From positions 336,974 to 400,973 of the forward strand of contig JACJGO010000003.1 in the NCBI GenBank assembly GCA_014163555.1: a stretch of 64,000 nucleotides of DNA, given 5' to 3'. The translations under genes were made by a program, and so were the position numbers. The notes under the pieces were generated by a model, which had not been told where the DNA came from, ran no database searches, and saw nothing but the letters and a program-made list of their open reading frames with translations. Shown in pieces: positions 9,188-19,112 of the stretch (positions within the stretch are counted from its first letter, which is position 1; the number at the start of each line of letters is the position of its first letter). Source of the stretch: Flavisolibacter longurius (GTDB taxonomy: Bacteria > Bacteroidota > Bacteroidia > Chitinophagales > Chitinophagaceae).

Positions 9188-10129
9188 ATGCTACGCTATA
9201 TGATCCAAAAAAGAACCTGCACGTTTCTGCTTTTTTTGTATTGCAGCCTTTATGCTCCAGCGCAAAATGTAACCTTAACCAGTGAACAGGTCAAAACCCT
9301 GACACCCGATTGGAAGGGCGAACGCTCAGCCGACGGCAGGCCAAAGGTTGCCGATAACCTGATGGAGCGTCTTAAAAAGATCCGCCTGGAAGAAGCCTGG
9401 GGTGTACTGCGCAACAAAGGCTACCAAAACCAGTTTGAAGGCGACTGGATGGTCCTGCATCCCGATTCCGCTATGGTAGGCCGGGTGGTAACGGCACAAT
9501 ACCTTCCACTGCGCCCCGACTATGACAAGATCATCAAAGACAAAGGCAAGACCGAGGCAAGAATAGGCGCCACCAACTCCTGGCCCATCGATGTATTGAA
9601 GGACGGCGACATTTATGTTGCCGACAGCTATGGAAAGGTTGTGGACGGCACGCTGATCGGCGATAACCTTGGCAATGCGATCTATGCCAAGTCCAAAAGG
9701 GGTGTCATCTTTTACGGTTCGGTACGCGACGTGGAAGGCCTTAGCGAGATCAAAGGTTTCAACGCCTGGATCAAAGGCTATGATCCTTCCTACATACAAC
9801 AAATGATGCTGGGTGGCATCAATGTTCCCATCCGAATTGGCAGGGCAACGGTATTGCCCGGCGATGTGGCCCTGGCAAAAAAAGGCGGTATTGTTTTCGT
9901 TCCTGCACACCTCTTGGAAGAAGTGGTGCTGAATGCAGAATTCATTGGACTCCGTGACCTTTTCGGCCACCAGCGCCTGCGGGAAGGAAAATATACGCCG
10001 GGTCAGATCGATACACAATGGACTGATGAAATAAAAAAAGATTTCCTCAAATGGCTGGATGAAAACCCGGGCAAACTTCCCATGTCCCGCGCCGAATTGG
10101 ACCAGTTTATGAAAGCCCGTACCTGGTAG
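9188..10129 (+). CDS. Secreted RraA-family protein (putative 4-hydroxy-/2-keto-3-deoxy-acid aldolase), copy 1
   Basis: I start at the ATG at 9188 (9200 is an alternative) because it gives a clean Sec signal peptide (MIQKRTCTFLLFLYCSLYAPAQ); the frame is open 64 codons further upstream. The mature part has an extension with WKGERSADGRPKV, then an RraA core with GDIYVADSYGK and GSVRDVEGL. The Arg-Asp pair matches the catalytic RD of HMG/CHA-type pyruvate aldolases. It ends FMKARTW. Family members cleave 4-hydroxy-2-oxo acids to pyruvate plus a carbonyl compound; canonical RraA is half this length and cytoplasmic. The next gene (53 bp on) is a Tat-exported enolase-superfamily enzyme, which suggests dehydration then cleavage outside the cytoplasm. 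The last step of the substrate path is inferred. Confidence 0.8.
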   Translation: MLRYMIQKRTCTFLLFLYCSLYAPAQNVTLTSEQVKTLTPDWKGERSADGRPKVADNLMERLKKIRLEEAWGVLRNKGYQNQFEGDWMVLHPDSAMVGRVVTAQYLPLRPDYDKIIKDKGKTEARIGATNSWPIDVLKDGDIYVADSYGKVVDGTLIGDNLGNAIYAKSKRGVIFYGSVRDVEGLSEIKGFNAWIKGYDPSYIQQMMLGGINVPIRIGRATVLPGDVALAKKGGIVFVPAHLLEEVVLNAEFIGLRDLFGHQRLREGKYTPGQIDTQWTDEIKKDFLKWLDENPGKLPMSRAELDQFMKARTW

Positions 10130-10182
10130 CCGGCCGCTCTGTTCAAAACAACTATTTTCTAATCCATTTATACCACACAACC

Positions 10183-11706
10183 ATGACTCCCTCCCAAAAA
10201 ATTCTGCAAAAGCTGGGGCTGAAAGACCCGGAAATGATTGATGATGCCATGCCGGCAAACGCACATACTGACCAGCCAACTTCACCCGAGGAAACGCCGG
10301 AAAATCCGCGTCGTTCGTTTTTAAAAAAATCAGCGCTGGGCGGCCTTGCCCTTGGCAGCTCGGTGCTCCTTTCGCCCATCGAAGAAGTGATTGCACAAAG
10401 CACACAGAAAGTGCGGCGCTTTTCTGCCCCTTCCGACCTGAAAATAACCGACATGCGCTATGCCGTTACCACGGTGCTGGGACGAACGGCCATTATTCGC
10501 ATCGATACCAACCAAGGCATCTATGGCCTGGGTGAAGTACGGGATGGCGCCGATGAACGTTATGCCCTTTTCCTGAAAAGCCGCATCCTGGGAAAGAATC
10601 CCTGCAACGTGGAGCAGATCTTTAAATCGATCCGGCAGTTTGGCGGTCCTGCCCGTCAGGCCGGCGGCGTTTGTGCCGTGGAAATGGCCCTGTGGGATAT
10701 TGTTGGAAAAGCATACAATGTGCCTGCCTGGCAATTATTGGGTGGCCGTTACCGTGATAGCATCCGGCTGTATGCCGATACACCCGAAGCCCGGTCGCCC
10801 GAAGAGCAAAAAGGGCTGATCAACAAACGCATCAACGAGCAGGGTTACACCTGGCTCAAGATGGACGTTTCCATTGGTGAATTAAGAGGAAAACCCGGCA
10901 CCGTGGTGAACGGCAAGGTGTGGGAAAACGAAAGAGGCTTTCTGGCGCAATGGGGCGACCAGGATAACTATATGAGCTATGCAAATACCCTGCACCCGTT
11001 TACGCAAATACAGATAACAGACAAAGGATTGGATGTGCTGCAACAGGTTGTTGAGAATGTTCGCAGTATGGTAGGATATGAGATTCCAATATCTACAGAC
11101 CACTATGGGCATTTTGATTACAACAACGGCATCCGCCTGGGCAGGGCCTTGGAAAAATACCGGCTGGCCTGGCTCGAAGACATTGTTTCCTGGGAATACA
11201 CCGACCAATGGAAAACAATGACCGCTGCACTGGAAACACCCACTCTCACGGGCGAGGATATTTATCTGCTCAAAAATTTCAAGCCCCTGATCGACATCCG
11301 GGCCGTGGACATTGTACACCCCGACCTGGCCTCTTCCGGCGGCTTGCTGGAAACAAAACGTATTGGCGATTACGCCGAAGAATACGGCATTGCCATGGCT
11401 ATGCACCAGGCCGGAACGCCGGTTTCCTTTATGGCCAATGTGCATTGCGCCGCAGCCACGCAAAACTTCCTGGCCCTCGAACACCACTCCGTTGACCTGC
11501 CCTGGTGGGAAGACCTGGTAAAAACAACCGATGGTAGAAAACTGATCACCAAAGGCTATGCAAACCTTCCGCTGACAGCACCAGGACTGGGCATTGAATT
11601 GAACGATGACGTGGTGAAAGCCCACCTGCACGCAACGGATAAATCCTATTTCGCACCAACGCCGCAATGGAATGAAAGACGTTCGCACGACAGGGTATTT
11701 AGCTGA
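10183..11706 (+). CDS. Tat-exported enolase-superfamily (mandelate racemase/muconate lactonizing) protein
   Basis: 507 residues. After an unusual ~43-residue polar leader comes a twin-arginine signal (PRRSFLKKSALGGLALGSSV) ending near SPIEEVIAQ. The capping domain follows (TDMRYAVTTVLGRTAIIRI), then the barrel: WLKMDVS, TDHYGHFD (metal Asp), LAWLEDIVSWE (Glu), LTGEDIY (Glu), HPDLASSGG, and a catalytic-type His in AMHQAGTPVS. Enolase-superfamily members of this sort dehydrate aldonates to 2-keto-3-deoxy acids or epimerise them; the exact substrate cannot be read. Tat export implies it folds before export. It lies between an exported RraA-like gene and a BASS transporter gene. Confidence 0.85.
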   Translation: MTPSQKILQKLGLKDPEMIDDAMPANAHTDQPTSPEETPENPRRSFLKKSALGGLALGSSVLLSPIEEVIAQSTQKVRRFSAPSDLKITDMRYAVTTVLGRTAIIRIDTNQGIYGLGEVRDGADERYALFLKSRILGKNPCNVEQIFKSIRQFGGPARQAGGVCAVEMALWDIVGKAYNVPAWQLLGGRYRDSIRLYADTPEARSPEEQKGLINKRINEQGYTWLKMDVSIGELRGKPGTVVNGKVWENERGFLAQWGDQDNYMSYANTLHPFTQIQITDKGLDVLQQVVENVRSMVGYEIPISTDHYGHFDYNNGIRLGRALEKYRLAWLEDIVSWEYTDQWKTMTAALETPTLTGEDIYLLKNFKPLIDIRAVDIVHPDLASSGGLLETKRIGDYAEEYGIAMAMHQAGTPVSFMANVHCAAATQNFLALEHHSVDLPWWEDLVKTTDGRKLITKGYANLPLTAPGLGIELNDDVVKAHLHATDKSYFAPTPQWNERRSHDRVFS

Positions 11707-11789
11707 TGTGCCGGCAGGGTAAAAAACAAAGCGGCGCATAAAGACAAAAGACCGCTGTTTTCTTTCTACATAAAAAAATCTTTCAGTTT

Positions 11790-12932
11790 ATGCCAACAGC
11801 AAAACATTCGGTTTATACGCTCTTTTATTTTTTGGCCGTGGGCTTTCTGCTTGCCTACATCGCCATATCATTTAGCAGCCTTGCTCCTTACGCTGGCTGG
11901 CTGCTGATGTTGTTCTTTGTTAGTGTAGCCATTGCTTTCCGCGGCAATAAAGTGCTCCGCGGACTTTCTTACACCCTGGTGATTCTGGGGGCGGTAAGCC
12001 TGGCCATGTACTATCCCGATTATTTCAAATCCGCCGGAGATTTTAAATTTTCAGCCCTCATTGTTCCCCTGTTGCAGATCATCATGTTTGGTATGGGCAC
12101 CGAGTTAAGCATGAAAGACTTTGCCAACGTTGTGCGCATGCCCAGAGGAATCATTGTAGGCATTGCCTGCCAGTTTACCATTATGCCCTTCGTTGGCTTT
12201 GCACTGGTCAATATGTTTTCGTTCCCGCCGGAGATAGCGGCCGGGGTGATCCTGGTGGGTTGTTCGCCCAGTGGGCTGGCCTCCAACGTCATGTCTTACC
12301 TGGCTAGGGCTAACCTGGCACTTTCCGTTTCCATTACCACTGTTTGCACCCTGCTGGCGCCCTTCCTAACGCCCTTGCTTATGCGTATTTTGGGAGGAAG
12401 CCTTGTAGAGATCAGCTTTCTGGCTATGATGTGGGATATCACCAAGATTGTCATTCTTCCTATTGCTGCGGGTTTGCTGTTCAATTCTCTGGTACGGGGC
12501 AGGTTTGGTTGGCTGGACAAGGCCATGCCTATCCTGTCGATGGCCGGCATTACGCTGATCATTATTGTGATCACAGCGGCAGGAAGGGATAACCTGCTAC
12601 AGGTAGGTGCCCTGCTGATTGTGGCGGTGCTGCTCCACAACCTGGCGGGCTATTTCCTGGGGTACTGGTCGGCACGCCTGCTGAAGTTCCCGGAAAAGGA
12701 TTGCAGAACGGTGGCGCTGGAAGTGGGCATGCAAAACGCTGGGCTGGCATCGGGCCTTGCCCTCACCATGGGCAAGCTGGCCACTACCGGTTTAGCTGCT
12801 GCTATTTTCGGTCCCACGATGAATGTAACCGGTTCGCTTCTTTCAAGCTGGTGGCACAACCGTCTGCCGAAGGAAGACATCGAAACCGAAAAAGCAGCAA
12901 GCCCGGAGGTGACCATTGCACCGGTTAGCTGA
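11790..12932 (+). CDS. Bile acid:sodium symporter (BASS) family transporter
   Basis: 380 residues with about ten hydrophobic segments. The BASS signatures are present: MFGMGTELSMKDFANVVRMP, the GVILVGCSPSGLASNVMSYLA crossover motif, and VALEVGMQNAGLASGLAL. BASS proteins use sodium to import organic anions; plant BASS2 carries pyruvate and others carry pantothenate or ketoacids. Placed after an exported dehydratase and an exported pyruvate-type aldolase gene, uptake of pyruvate or a keto-acid product is a reasonable but untested idea. Confidence 0.88.
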   Translation: MPTAKHSVYTLFYFLAVGFLLAYIAISFSSLAPYAGWLLMLFFVSVAIAFRGNKVLRGLSYTLVILGAVSLAMYYPDYFKSAGDFKFSALIVPLLQIIMFGMGTELSMKDFANVVRMPRGIIVGIACQFTIMPFVGFALVNMFSFPPEIAAGVILVGCSPSGLASNVMSYLARANLALSVSITTVCTLLAPFLTPLLMRILGGSLVEISFLAMMWDITKIVILPIAAGLLFNSLVRGRFGWLDKAMPILSMAGITLIIIVITAAGRDNLLQVGALLIVAVLLHNLAGYFLGYWSARLLKFPEKDCRTVALEVGMQNAGLASGLALTMGKLATTGLAAAIFGPTMNVTGSLLSSWWHNRLPKEDIETEKAASPEVTIAPVS

Positions 12933-13059
12933 TGGCGTTTTCCCTAACCCTGTTTGTTGGCCCTGCACCAAAGTTGGAAGGGTTATTCAAAGCTGGCGAC
13001 AGGCTGTTTCTGTTTTCTCCATTATTTTAAAATATTTTCAATCGCTAAACAATTGATGT

Positions 13060-14169
13060 ATGAATACACGCCGCGACTTTTTGGAAAAACTGGTCGTTCC
13101 CCTGATTGCGTTGCCTGTTCTTACCGGAAGGGCACCCGGTCGTAAAAAAAGCCTTTCTTCCCAGGGCCCTGTATTGCGTGTGGCCATTATGGGATTGGGA
13201 AGTTATGGCACCCGGGTGGCCGAAGCTTTGCGGGATTGTAAGCGGGCAAAGCTGGTTGGCGTTATCAGCGGCACGCCGTCCAAGATAACCGACTGGCAAT
13301 AGAAATACAACATACCGGAAAAGAACTGTTACAACTACCAGAACTTCGACAACATTAAAAACAACCCCGATATTGATGCGGTGTACATCATCACTCCCAA
13401 CTCGCTGCATAAAGACCAGGCGATCCGGGTGGCCAGGGCGGGCAAGCATGTGATCTGTGAAAAGCCCATGGCGCTCAATGCCCGTGAAGCAGAGGAGATG
13501 ATCGCGGCCTGTAAAAAGGCGGGTGTGCACCTGTTGGTGGGGTACCGGTTGCATTTTGAACCCAAAACACTTGAGATTATCCGCATGCGCAACGCCGGGG
13601 AATTGGGAAAGATCAAATTCTTCCAAGGACTGGCCGGCTTTCGCATTGGCGACCCAAACCAATGGCGGTTGAACAAAGCCCTGGCGGGCGGCGGCGCCCT
13701 GATGGACATTGGCATTTACGCGGTGAATGGTGCCCGGTACATGGTAGGCGAAGAACCGGTTTGGGTAACGGCACAGGAAACCAAAACCGATCTGCAAAAA
13801 TTCAAGGAAGGCGTGGACGAGACCATTCAGTTCCAGCTGGGTTTTCCGGGCGGCGCGGTGGCTTCCTGTTTGTCAACCTACAGCATGAGCTACCTCGACC
13901 GGTTTTACCTCAATGGCGAAAAAGGTTTTGCAGAATTGCACCCGGCTACCGGTTACGGTCCCATAAAAGGCCGCACCCACCAGGGCGAATTAACCCAGCC
14001 GCATGCCACCCATCAAACGGTTCAGATGGATGAAATGGCGGCCATTATCCTTGACGGGAAAAAAGCCCTTGTACCGGTGGATGGTGAAGAAGGCTTGCGT
14101 GACCTCAGGATCATGGATGCCATTTATGCAGCCGCAAAAAGCGGTAAAAAAATGGAAATAAAACAATAA
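13060..14169 (+). pseudogene. Tat-signal Gfo/Idh/MocA oxidoreductase interrupted by an in-frame TAG
   Basis: Two same-frame pieces (80 codons, then continuing at codon 82 to 369) are joined by an amber codon at 13300-13302. On both sides the protein is intact: Tat signal (MNTRRDFLEKLVVPLIALPV), NAD(P) Rossmann motif (VAIMGLGSYGTRVAEAL), then after the stop KYNIPEKN, YIITPNSLHKDQ, the family motif CEKPMAL with its catalytic Lys, YRLHFEP, and GGGALMDIGIYAVNGARYM. Relatives of Zymomonas glucose-fructose oxidoreductase carry Glu or another polar residue at the stop, so one base change (such as GAG to TAG) explains it. An intact protein would oxidise a sugar in the periplasm. Options: recent pseudogene, sequencing error, or readthrough. 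Confidence 0.85.
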
Positions 14170-14370
14170 GCGAAGCCGGAACAACAGGCTGCGGTGGTTG
14201 AAGGAAAGATGATTTCATCGCATCCCGCAAGCCGGTTTGTTTTTGTTCCTTATATTGAAGGCGTACAATGGACGCAGGAGGGGTGAAACCCGGTGCGCTT
14301 TCAATGGCGTATGCCTTGGGCGTACCGCAGATTCGTTGCAGGTTAAATGTTTACAGAAATAAAAATTTTT

Positions 14371-17007
14371 ATGATCCAAATAAATAGAGGAAGGCCGGTT
14401 CTGGCCCTTGTGCTGTTTGCAGTTTTGGTTTTACCTGCTATAAAAAGTCAAGGCCAAACAACCTATCCGTTTCAGAACACGGCACTTTCATTTGAGCAGC
14501 GGGTGGATGACCTGGTGTCCCGCCTGTCGCTGGAAGAAAAAGTGGCGCAAATGCTGAACGCCGCACCGGCTATCCCACGGTTAGGCATACCCGCATACGA
14601 CTGGTGGAACGAAGTGTTGCACGGCGTAGCCCGCACACCGTACAGGGTAACCGTTTTCCCGCAGGCCATTGCTATGGCGGCCACCTTTGATACGGTTTCG
14701 CTGAAACAAATGGCCGCTTATTCTGCACTGGAAGGGAGGGCGGTTTACAACAAAGCCATCCAGGACGGCCGCGCTGGGCAACGTTATGTAGGCCTTACCT
14801 ACTGGACGCCCAACATCAACATCTTTCGCGACCCCCGCTGGGGCCGGGGACAGGAAACCTATGGCGAGGATCCTTACCTAACGGGCATGCTGGGTAGCGC
14901 ATTTGTAAGAGGCCTGCAGGGCGATCATCCTAAATACCTGCTGGCTGCTGCCTGCGCCAAACATTACGCCGTACACAGCGGGCCCGAACCGCTACGCCAT
15001 GTGTTTAACGTGGCACCAAACAACCATGACCTGTGGAATACCTACCTGCCGGCTTTTCAGCAGTTGGTTACGGGTACAAACGTAGCGGGGGTGATGTGCG
15101 CCTACAATGCATTCAAGGGGCAACCCTGCTGCGGCAGCGACCAACTGATGGTGGACATCCTGCGCAACCAGTGGAAATTTACCGGCTATGTTACTTCCGA
15201 CTGCTGGGCAATAGACGATTTTTTCAAAAACCATAAAACACATCCCGATGCCGCCAGTGCTTCTGCCGACGCCGTGCTGCACGGAACCGACATCGACTGC
15301 GGAACCGATGCCTATAAATCGCTGGTACAGGCCGTGCAGCAGGGAAAGATCACCGAAAGCCAGATCGATGTTTCGGTAAAGCGGCTTTTTATGATCCGCT
15401 TCCGTTTAGGTATGTTCGATCCGCCTTCGATGGTGCCGTTTGCGCAAACGCCGACTTCGGTGCTGGAAGCGGCCGAACACAAGGCACACGCCTTGAAAAT
15501 GGCCCGGCAGTCGGTTGTGCTGCTGAAAAACGAAGGCAATACCCTGCCGTTGAAAAAAAGCATCAAAAAAATTGCGGTGCTCGGACCCAATGCCGACAAC
15601 GCCATTGCCGTACTGGGCAACTATAACGGCATTCCTTCCAACATTGTTACGGCATTGCAGGGCATTCAAACCAAACTGCCCGGTGCCCAGGTAGTGTATG
15701 AAAAGGCTGTCAACTTTACCAACGATACTCTGCTGCAATACAACGATATTAGCGGGCAGCTTTCCTGGCAGGGACAACCCGGCTTTGGAGCAGAATATTT
15801 CAACAACCGCGAACTGAAAGGTGAACCCATCGCCCGGCGTACCGAAACGGCCATTGATCATAACTGGCAGGAAGGGCAGATCGTGGTGGATACGCTGAAG
15901 GCCTATGATTTTTCGGTTCGCTACACAACCGATTTTACAGCCGCCACTACCGGGAGCATCACTTTTGAACTGGAGGCCGATGACGGCTACCGCTTTTTGG
16001 TGGATGGAAAAGAAGTAGTAAATGCCTGGCTGCGCAACCGCTGGGGTGCCCGCACCCACCGCCTGCAAACAGTGGCCGGCAAAACCTATCGCCTGGTGCT
16101 GGAATATTTCCAGGGCGATGGCAAGGCATCGGTGCGCCTGCGTGCCGGCAGTTTGGTGAAAAGTGATTTTGCGGCCCTGGCCAGTCGCCTGAAAGACGCC
16201 GATGCCATCGTGTATGTGGGCGGTATTTCGCCGCAGCTCGAAGGCGAGGAAATGAAAGTGGATTATCCTGGTTTTAACGGCGGCGACCGTACCTCCATCC
16301 TGCTGCCGGCGGTGCAAACCAATTTGATGAAAACACTTAAAAGCACAGGCAAGCCGGTAGTCTTTGTGATGATGACCGGCAGCGCCATTGCTACACCCTG
16401 GGAGTCGGAAAACATACCCGCCATTGTAAACGCCTGGTATGGCGGGCAGGATGCCGGTACGGCCATTGCCGATGTACTGTTTGGCGATTACAATCCATCC
16501 GGCCGCCTGCCCTTGACCTTTTACAGGAGCGACAGCGACCTGCCCGATTTTTCGGATTACAACATGCAGGGCCGCACTTACCGTTATTTCAGCGGCGAGC
16601 CGCTTTACCACTTTGGTCATGGCCTCAGTTATACAACCTATCGGTACAGCAATTTGGCTGTGCCTTCCGCTGTGAAGAGGGGCCGCCAGGTAACGGTACG
16701 GGTAAGTGTAACCAATGCCGGCCGGATGGATGGCGAAGAAGTGGTACAGTTGTATGTTTCCGGCAAAGGGGGCAACGGGCCCTTTCCCATCCGTTCACTT
16801 AAAGGCTTTCAGCGCATTGCTCTGAAAGCCGGCGAGACAAAGCAGGTACTTTTTACCCTTACAAAGGATGACCTGGCCCTCGTAGGCGAGAACGGCAAAA
16901 CGATTCCGTTTACCGGGCCGGTAACCATCACCGTTGGTGGCGGGCAACCCCATGCCGCTGCGTTTAAAAACAAAACGACGCTACAGGCAAATTTGGTAAT
17001 TCAATAA
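14371..17007 (+). CDS. Glycoside hydrolase family 3 (beta-xylosidase/beta-glucosidase) with PA14 insert
   Basis: 878 residues from the chosen ATG, which gives a good signal peptide (MIQINRGRPVLALVLFAVLV; an ATG eight codons upstream is possible). The GH3 N-terminal domain carries KHYAVHSGPE and the nucleophile Asp277 in YVTSDCWAID. The GH3 C-terminal domain is interrupted around residues 470-600 by a PA14-like carbohydrate-binding region (GAEYFNNRELKGEP, FELEADDGYRFLVDGKEVV). A fibronectin-like C-terminal domain follows (GEEVVQLYVSGKGG, LKGFQRIALKAGE). The DCWAI form is common in xylan beta-xylosidases. It is followed 2 bp later by GH43, so the two probably act together on xylo-oligosaccharides in the periplasm. 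Confidence 0.92.
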   Translation: MIQINRGRPVLALVLFAVLVLPAIKSQGQTTYPFQNTALSFEQRVDDLVSRLSLEEKVAQMLNAAPAIPRLGIPAYDWWNEVLHGVARTPYRVTVFPQAIAMAATFDTVSLKQMAAYSALEGRAVYNKAIQDGRAGQRYVGLTYWTPNINIFRDPRWGRGQETYGEDPYLTGMLGSAFVRGLQGDHPKYLLAAACAKHYAVHSGPEPLRHVFNVAPNNHDLWNTYLPAFQQLVTGTNVAGVMCAYNAFKGQPCCGSDQLMVDILRNQWKFTGYVTSDCWAIDDFFKNHKTHPDAASASADAVLHGTDIDCGTDAYKSLVQAVQQGKITESQIDVSVKRLFMIRFRLGMFDPPSMVPFAQTPTSVLEAAEHKAHALKMARQSVVLLKNEGNTLPLKKSIKKIAVLGPNADNAIAVLGNYNGIPSNIVTALQGIQTKLPGAQVVYEKAVNFTNDTLLQYNDISGQLSWQGQPGFGAEYFNNRELKGEPIARRTETAIDHNWQEGQIVVDTLKAYDFSVRYTTDFTAATTGSITFELEADDGYRFLVDGKEVVNAWLRNRWGARTHRLQTVAGKTYRLVLEYFQGDGKASVRLRAGSLVKSDFAALASRLKDADAIVYVGGISPQLEGEEMKVDYPGFNGGDRTSILLPAVQTNLMKTLKSTGKPVVFVMMTGSAIATPWESENIPAIVNAWYGGQDAGTAIADVLFGDYNPSGRLPLTFYRSDSDLPDFSDYNMQGRTYRYFSGEPLYHFGHGLSYTTYRYSNLAVPSAVKRGRQVTVRVSVTNAGRMDGEEVVQLYVSGKGGNGPFPIRSLKGFQRIALKAGETKQVLFTLTKDDLALVGENGKTIPFTGPVTITVGGGQPHAAAFKNKTTLQANLVIQ

Positions 17008-17009
17008 CG

Positions 17010-18740
17010 ATGATAATGATGATGAACAGAATTTTAGTATTCGCTTTTTTTCTTTTTGGTTTTATTCGCTCCGGAGCGCAGCAGGCGGGGATGTACACCA
17101 ACCCGATCCTGGCAGGTTTTTATCCTGATCCTAGCATTTGCCGCGCAGGCGACGATTATTACATTGTCAACTCTTCTTTTTCCTATTATCCCGGCCTGCC
17201 CATCTTTCACAGCAAGGACCTGGTTAGCTGGACGCAGATCGGTCATGCGCTGGACAGGCCCGGGCAACTTCCCCTGATCGGTGCCGGTGTTTCCCGCGGG
17301 CTGTTTGCCCCTGCCATCTCGTATTACAAAGGAACCTTTTACATTGTGTGTACGCTCATCGACAGGGGCGGCAATTTTGTAATTACGGCCACCAATCCCG
17401 CAGGCCCCTGGAGCGATCCGGTTTACCTGAAAGAAGTAAGCGGCATCGATCCCTCGCTGTTTTTTGACGAAAGCACCGACAAAGCCTACATTGTTTACAA
17501 CAGCGAACCGCCGGGAAACAAAACACTTTGGAACGGTCACCGCACCATCCGCCAGTACGAGTTTGATTACCGAAACAAAAAAGTGGTGGGCGAAGAAAGG
17601 CTGCTGGTAAACGGCGGCGTGGATACATCGAAGCACCCGGTGTGGATCGAAGCGCCGCATATCTACCATATAAACGACTGGTATTACCTGATGTGCGCCG
17701 AAGGTGGAACGGCCTACAATCACTCCGAAGTTGTTTTCCGCAGCAAATCCCCCGAAGGGCCCTTTGTTCCCTGGGAAAAGAATCCCATTTTAACCCAACG
17801 GCACCTTGACCGGGCCCGCAAAAATCCGGTCACCACAGCGGGCCATGCCGACCTGGTGCAAACGCAGAACGGCGACTGGTATGCCGTGTACCTTGCGTGC
17901 AGGCCCTACGAAGGCGATCATTACAACATTGGCAGGGAAACGTTTTTAAATCCCGTGACCTGGACAGAAGACGGCTGGCCGGTGATCCTGAAAGGGGAGG
18001 AGGCCGTGCAGTATCAATACCCGCTTCCGCTGCCGAACGTTAACCCGAAACCTGTCAATCCTTTCAGTGGAAATTTTGTATTCAGGGATGATTTTAACAG
18101 CAAGCGCCTGAACTTCCGTTTCACCTTTTTACGAACGGTTACCGATAGGTGGCACAATACAACCGATAAGAACGGCTGGCTAACGGTGCAGTTGCGGCCG
18201 CAAACCGTAAGCGGAAGGGATAACCCTTCGTTTGTTGGCTTTCGGCAGCAACACCACCAGGCAGTGGCTACGACGAAGCTGCAATTCACACCGGCTGCTG
18301 CAAACGAAAAAGCAGGCATGGTGATCTTTCAGAACGAATCGCATTTTTATTACCTGTGCAAATCCCTGGAAGGCGGTAAGCCTGTTGTGCAGCTTTACAA
18401 ATCCACAAAAGATTCTATGGAACTGCTGACATCGGTACCGCTGCCAACGGCAAACGGCGATGTTTATCTGCGCATCCAACCAAAGAAGTCCGTGTATGCA
18501 ACCGCGTATTCCACCGATGGTAAAAAATGGAACTCTTTGCAGGAGGTGGATGGAAAGTTCCTGAGCACTGCAACGGCGGGTGGCTTTGTGGGCAGCGTGT
18601 TTGGACTGTATGCAACGTCGCTGGGAAAAGAAAGCCGGAACAAAGCTCTCTTCGACTGGTTCGACTACAAGGGAGAGGATGATGTGTTCAAAGGCCTGGC
18701 AAAGGAAAACCGGCCAAGAAAGGACCCGGCCAGGCGTTAA
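17010..18740 (+). CDS. Glycoside hydrolase family 43 (beta-xylosidase/alpha-L-arabinofuranosidase)
   Basis: 576 residues with a signal peptide (ILVFAFFLFGFIRSGAQ). The five-bladed propeller shows the three GH43 carboxylates: Asp in GFYPDPSICR (base), Asp in GIDPSLFF (pKa modulator) and Glu in VWIEAPHIY (acid). Residues ~350-560 form a concanavalin-like C-terminal beta-sandwich (FVFRDDFNSKRLNFRF through FVGSVFGLYAT) as in two-domain beta-xylosidases. Expected activity is removal of xylose or arabinose from xylan fragments. Start codons cluster (ATGATAATGATGATG), so the exact start may differ by four codons. A terminator follows. Confidence 0.93.
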   Translation: MIMMMNRILVFAFFLFGFIRSGAQQAGMYTNPILAGFYPDPSICRAGDDYYIVNSSFSYYPGLPIFHSKDLVSWTQIGHALDRPGQLPLIGAGVSRGLFAPAISYYKGTFYIVCTLIDRGGNFVITATNPAGPWSDPVYLKEVSGIDPSLFFDESTDKAYIVYNSEPPGNKTLWNGHRTIRQYEFDYRNKKVVGEERLLVNGGVDTSKHPVWIEAPHIYHINDWYYLMCAEGGTAYNHSEVVFRSKSPEGPFVPWEKNPILTQRHLDRARKNPVTTAGHADLVQTQNGDWYAVYLACRPYEGDHYNIGRETFLNPVTWTEDGWPVILKGEEAVQYQYPLPLPNVNPKPVNPFSGNFVFRDDFNSKRLNFRFTFLRTVTDRWHNTTDKNGWLTVQLRPQTVSGRDNPSFVGFRQQHHQAVATTKLQFTPAAANEKAGMVIFQNESHFYYLCKSLEGGKPVVQLYKSTKDSMELLTSVPLPTANGDVYLRIQPKKSVYATAYSTDGKKWNSLQEVDGKFLSTATAGGFVGSVFGLYATSLGKESRNKALFDWFDYKGEDDVFKGLAKENRPRKDPARR

Positions 18741-18837
18741 TGCCGACAGCTTGTAGGTTGGTCCTGCCAAAAACAAAGGCAGGTGTACGTTAGGTCCGGA
18801 CTGTATTCCCTGCCTGTTAACTAAACGAGTTCAATAG

Positions 18838-18878
18838 AAAAAGCCAAAGGAAAATGCACCGTTTTTCTTTGGCTTTTT
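18838..18878 (+). terminator. Intrinsic terminator after GH43
   Basis: A 12-bp stem (AAAAAGCCAAAG with CTTTGGCTTTTT) ends in a T run, ~100 bp after the GH43 stop. It probably closes the plus-strand run that starts at the RraA gene. Confidence 0.75.
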
Positions 18879-19112
18879 TGATGTGCAAACCAATTCAAAA
18901 TAATTTGGTACTATATCTTCTTTTGCCTCCTGACCATGCCCACTTTTTTGTTGAATTAGTATTGTCTTAAACTGGACGGAGGGTTGCAGGGTGGAGTTTC
19001 CTGGTAACCCGGTTTCGGCAAGTTCAGCCTGGCTACGATTTCGTTTATAGATACCTGTTATAGGGTCGATCTGGGCATTTTATATTCCCAAGCTCACTTT
19101 TCTCTCCTGTTG

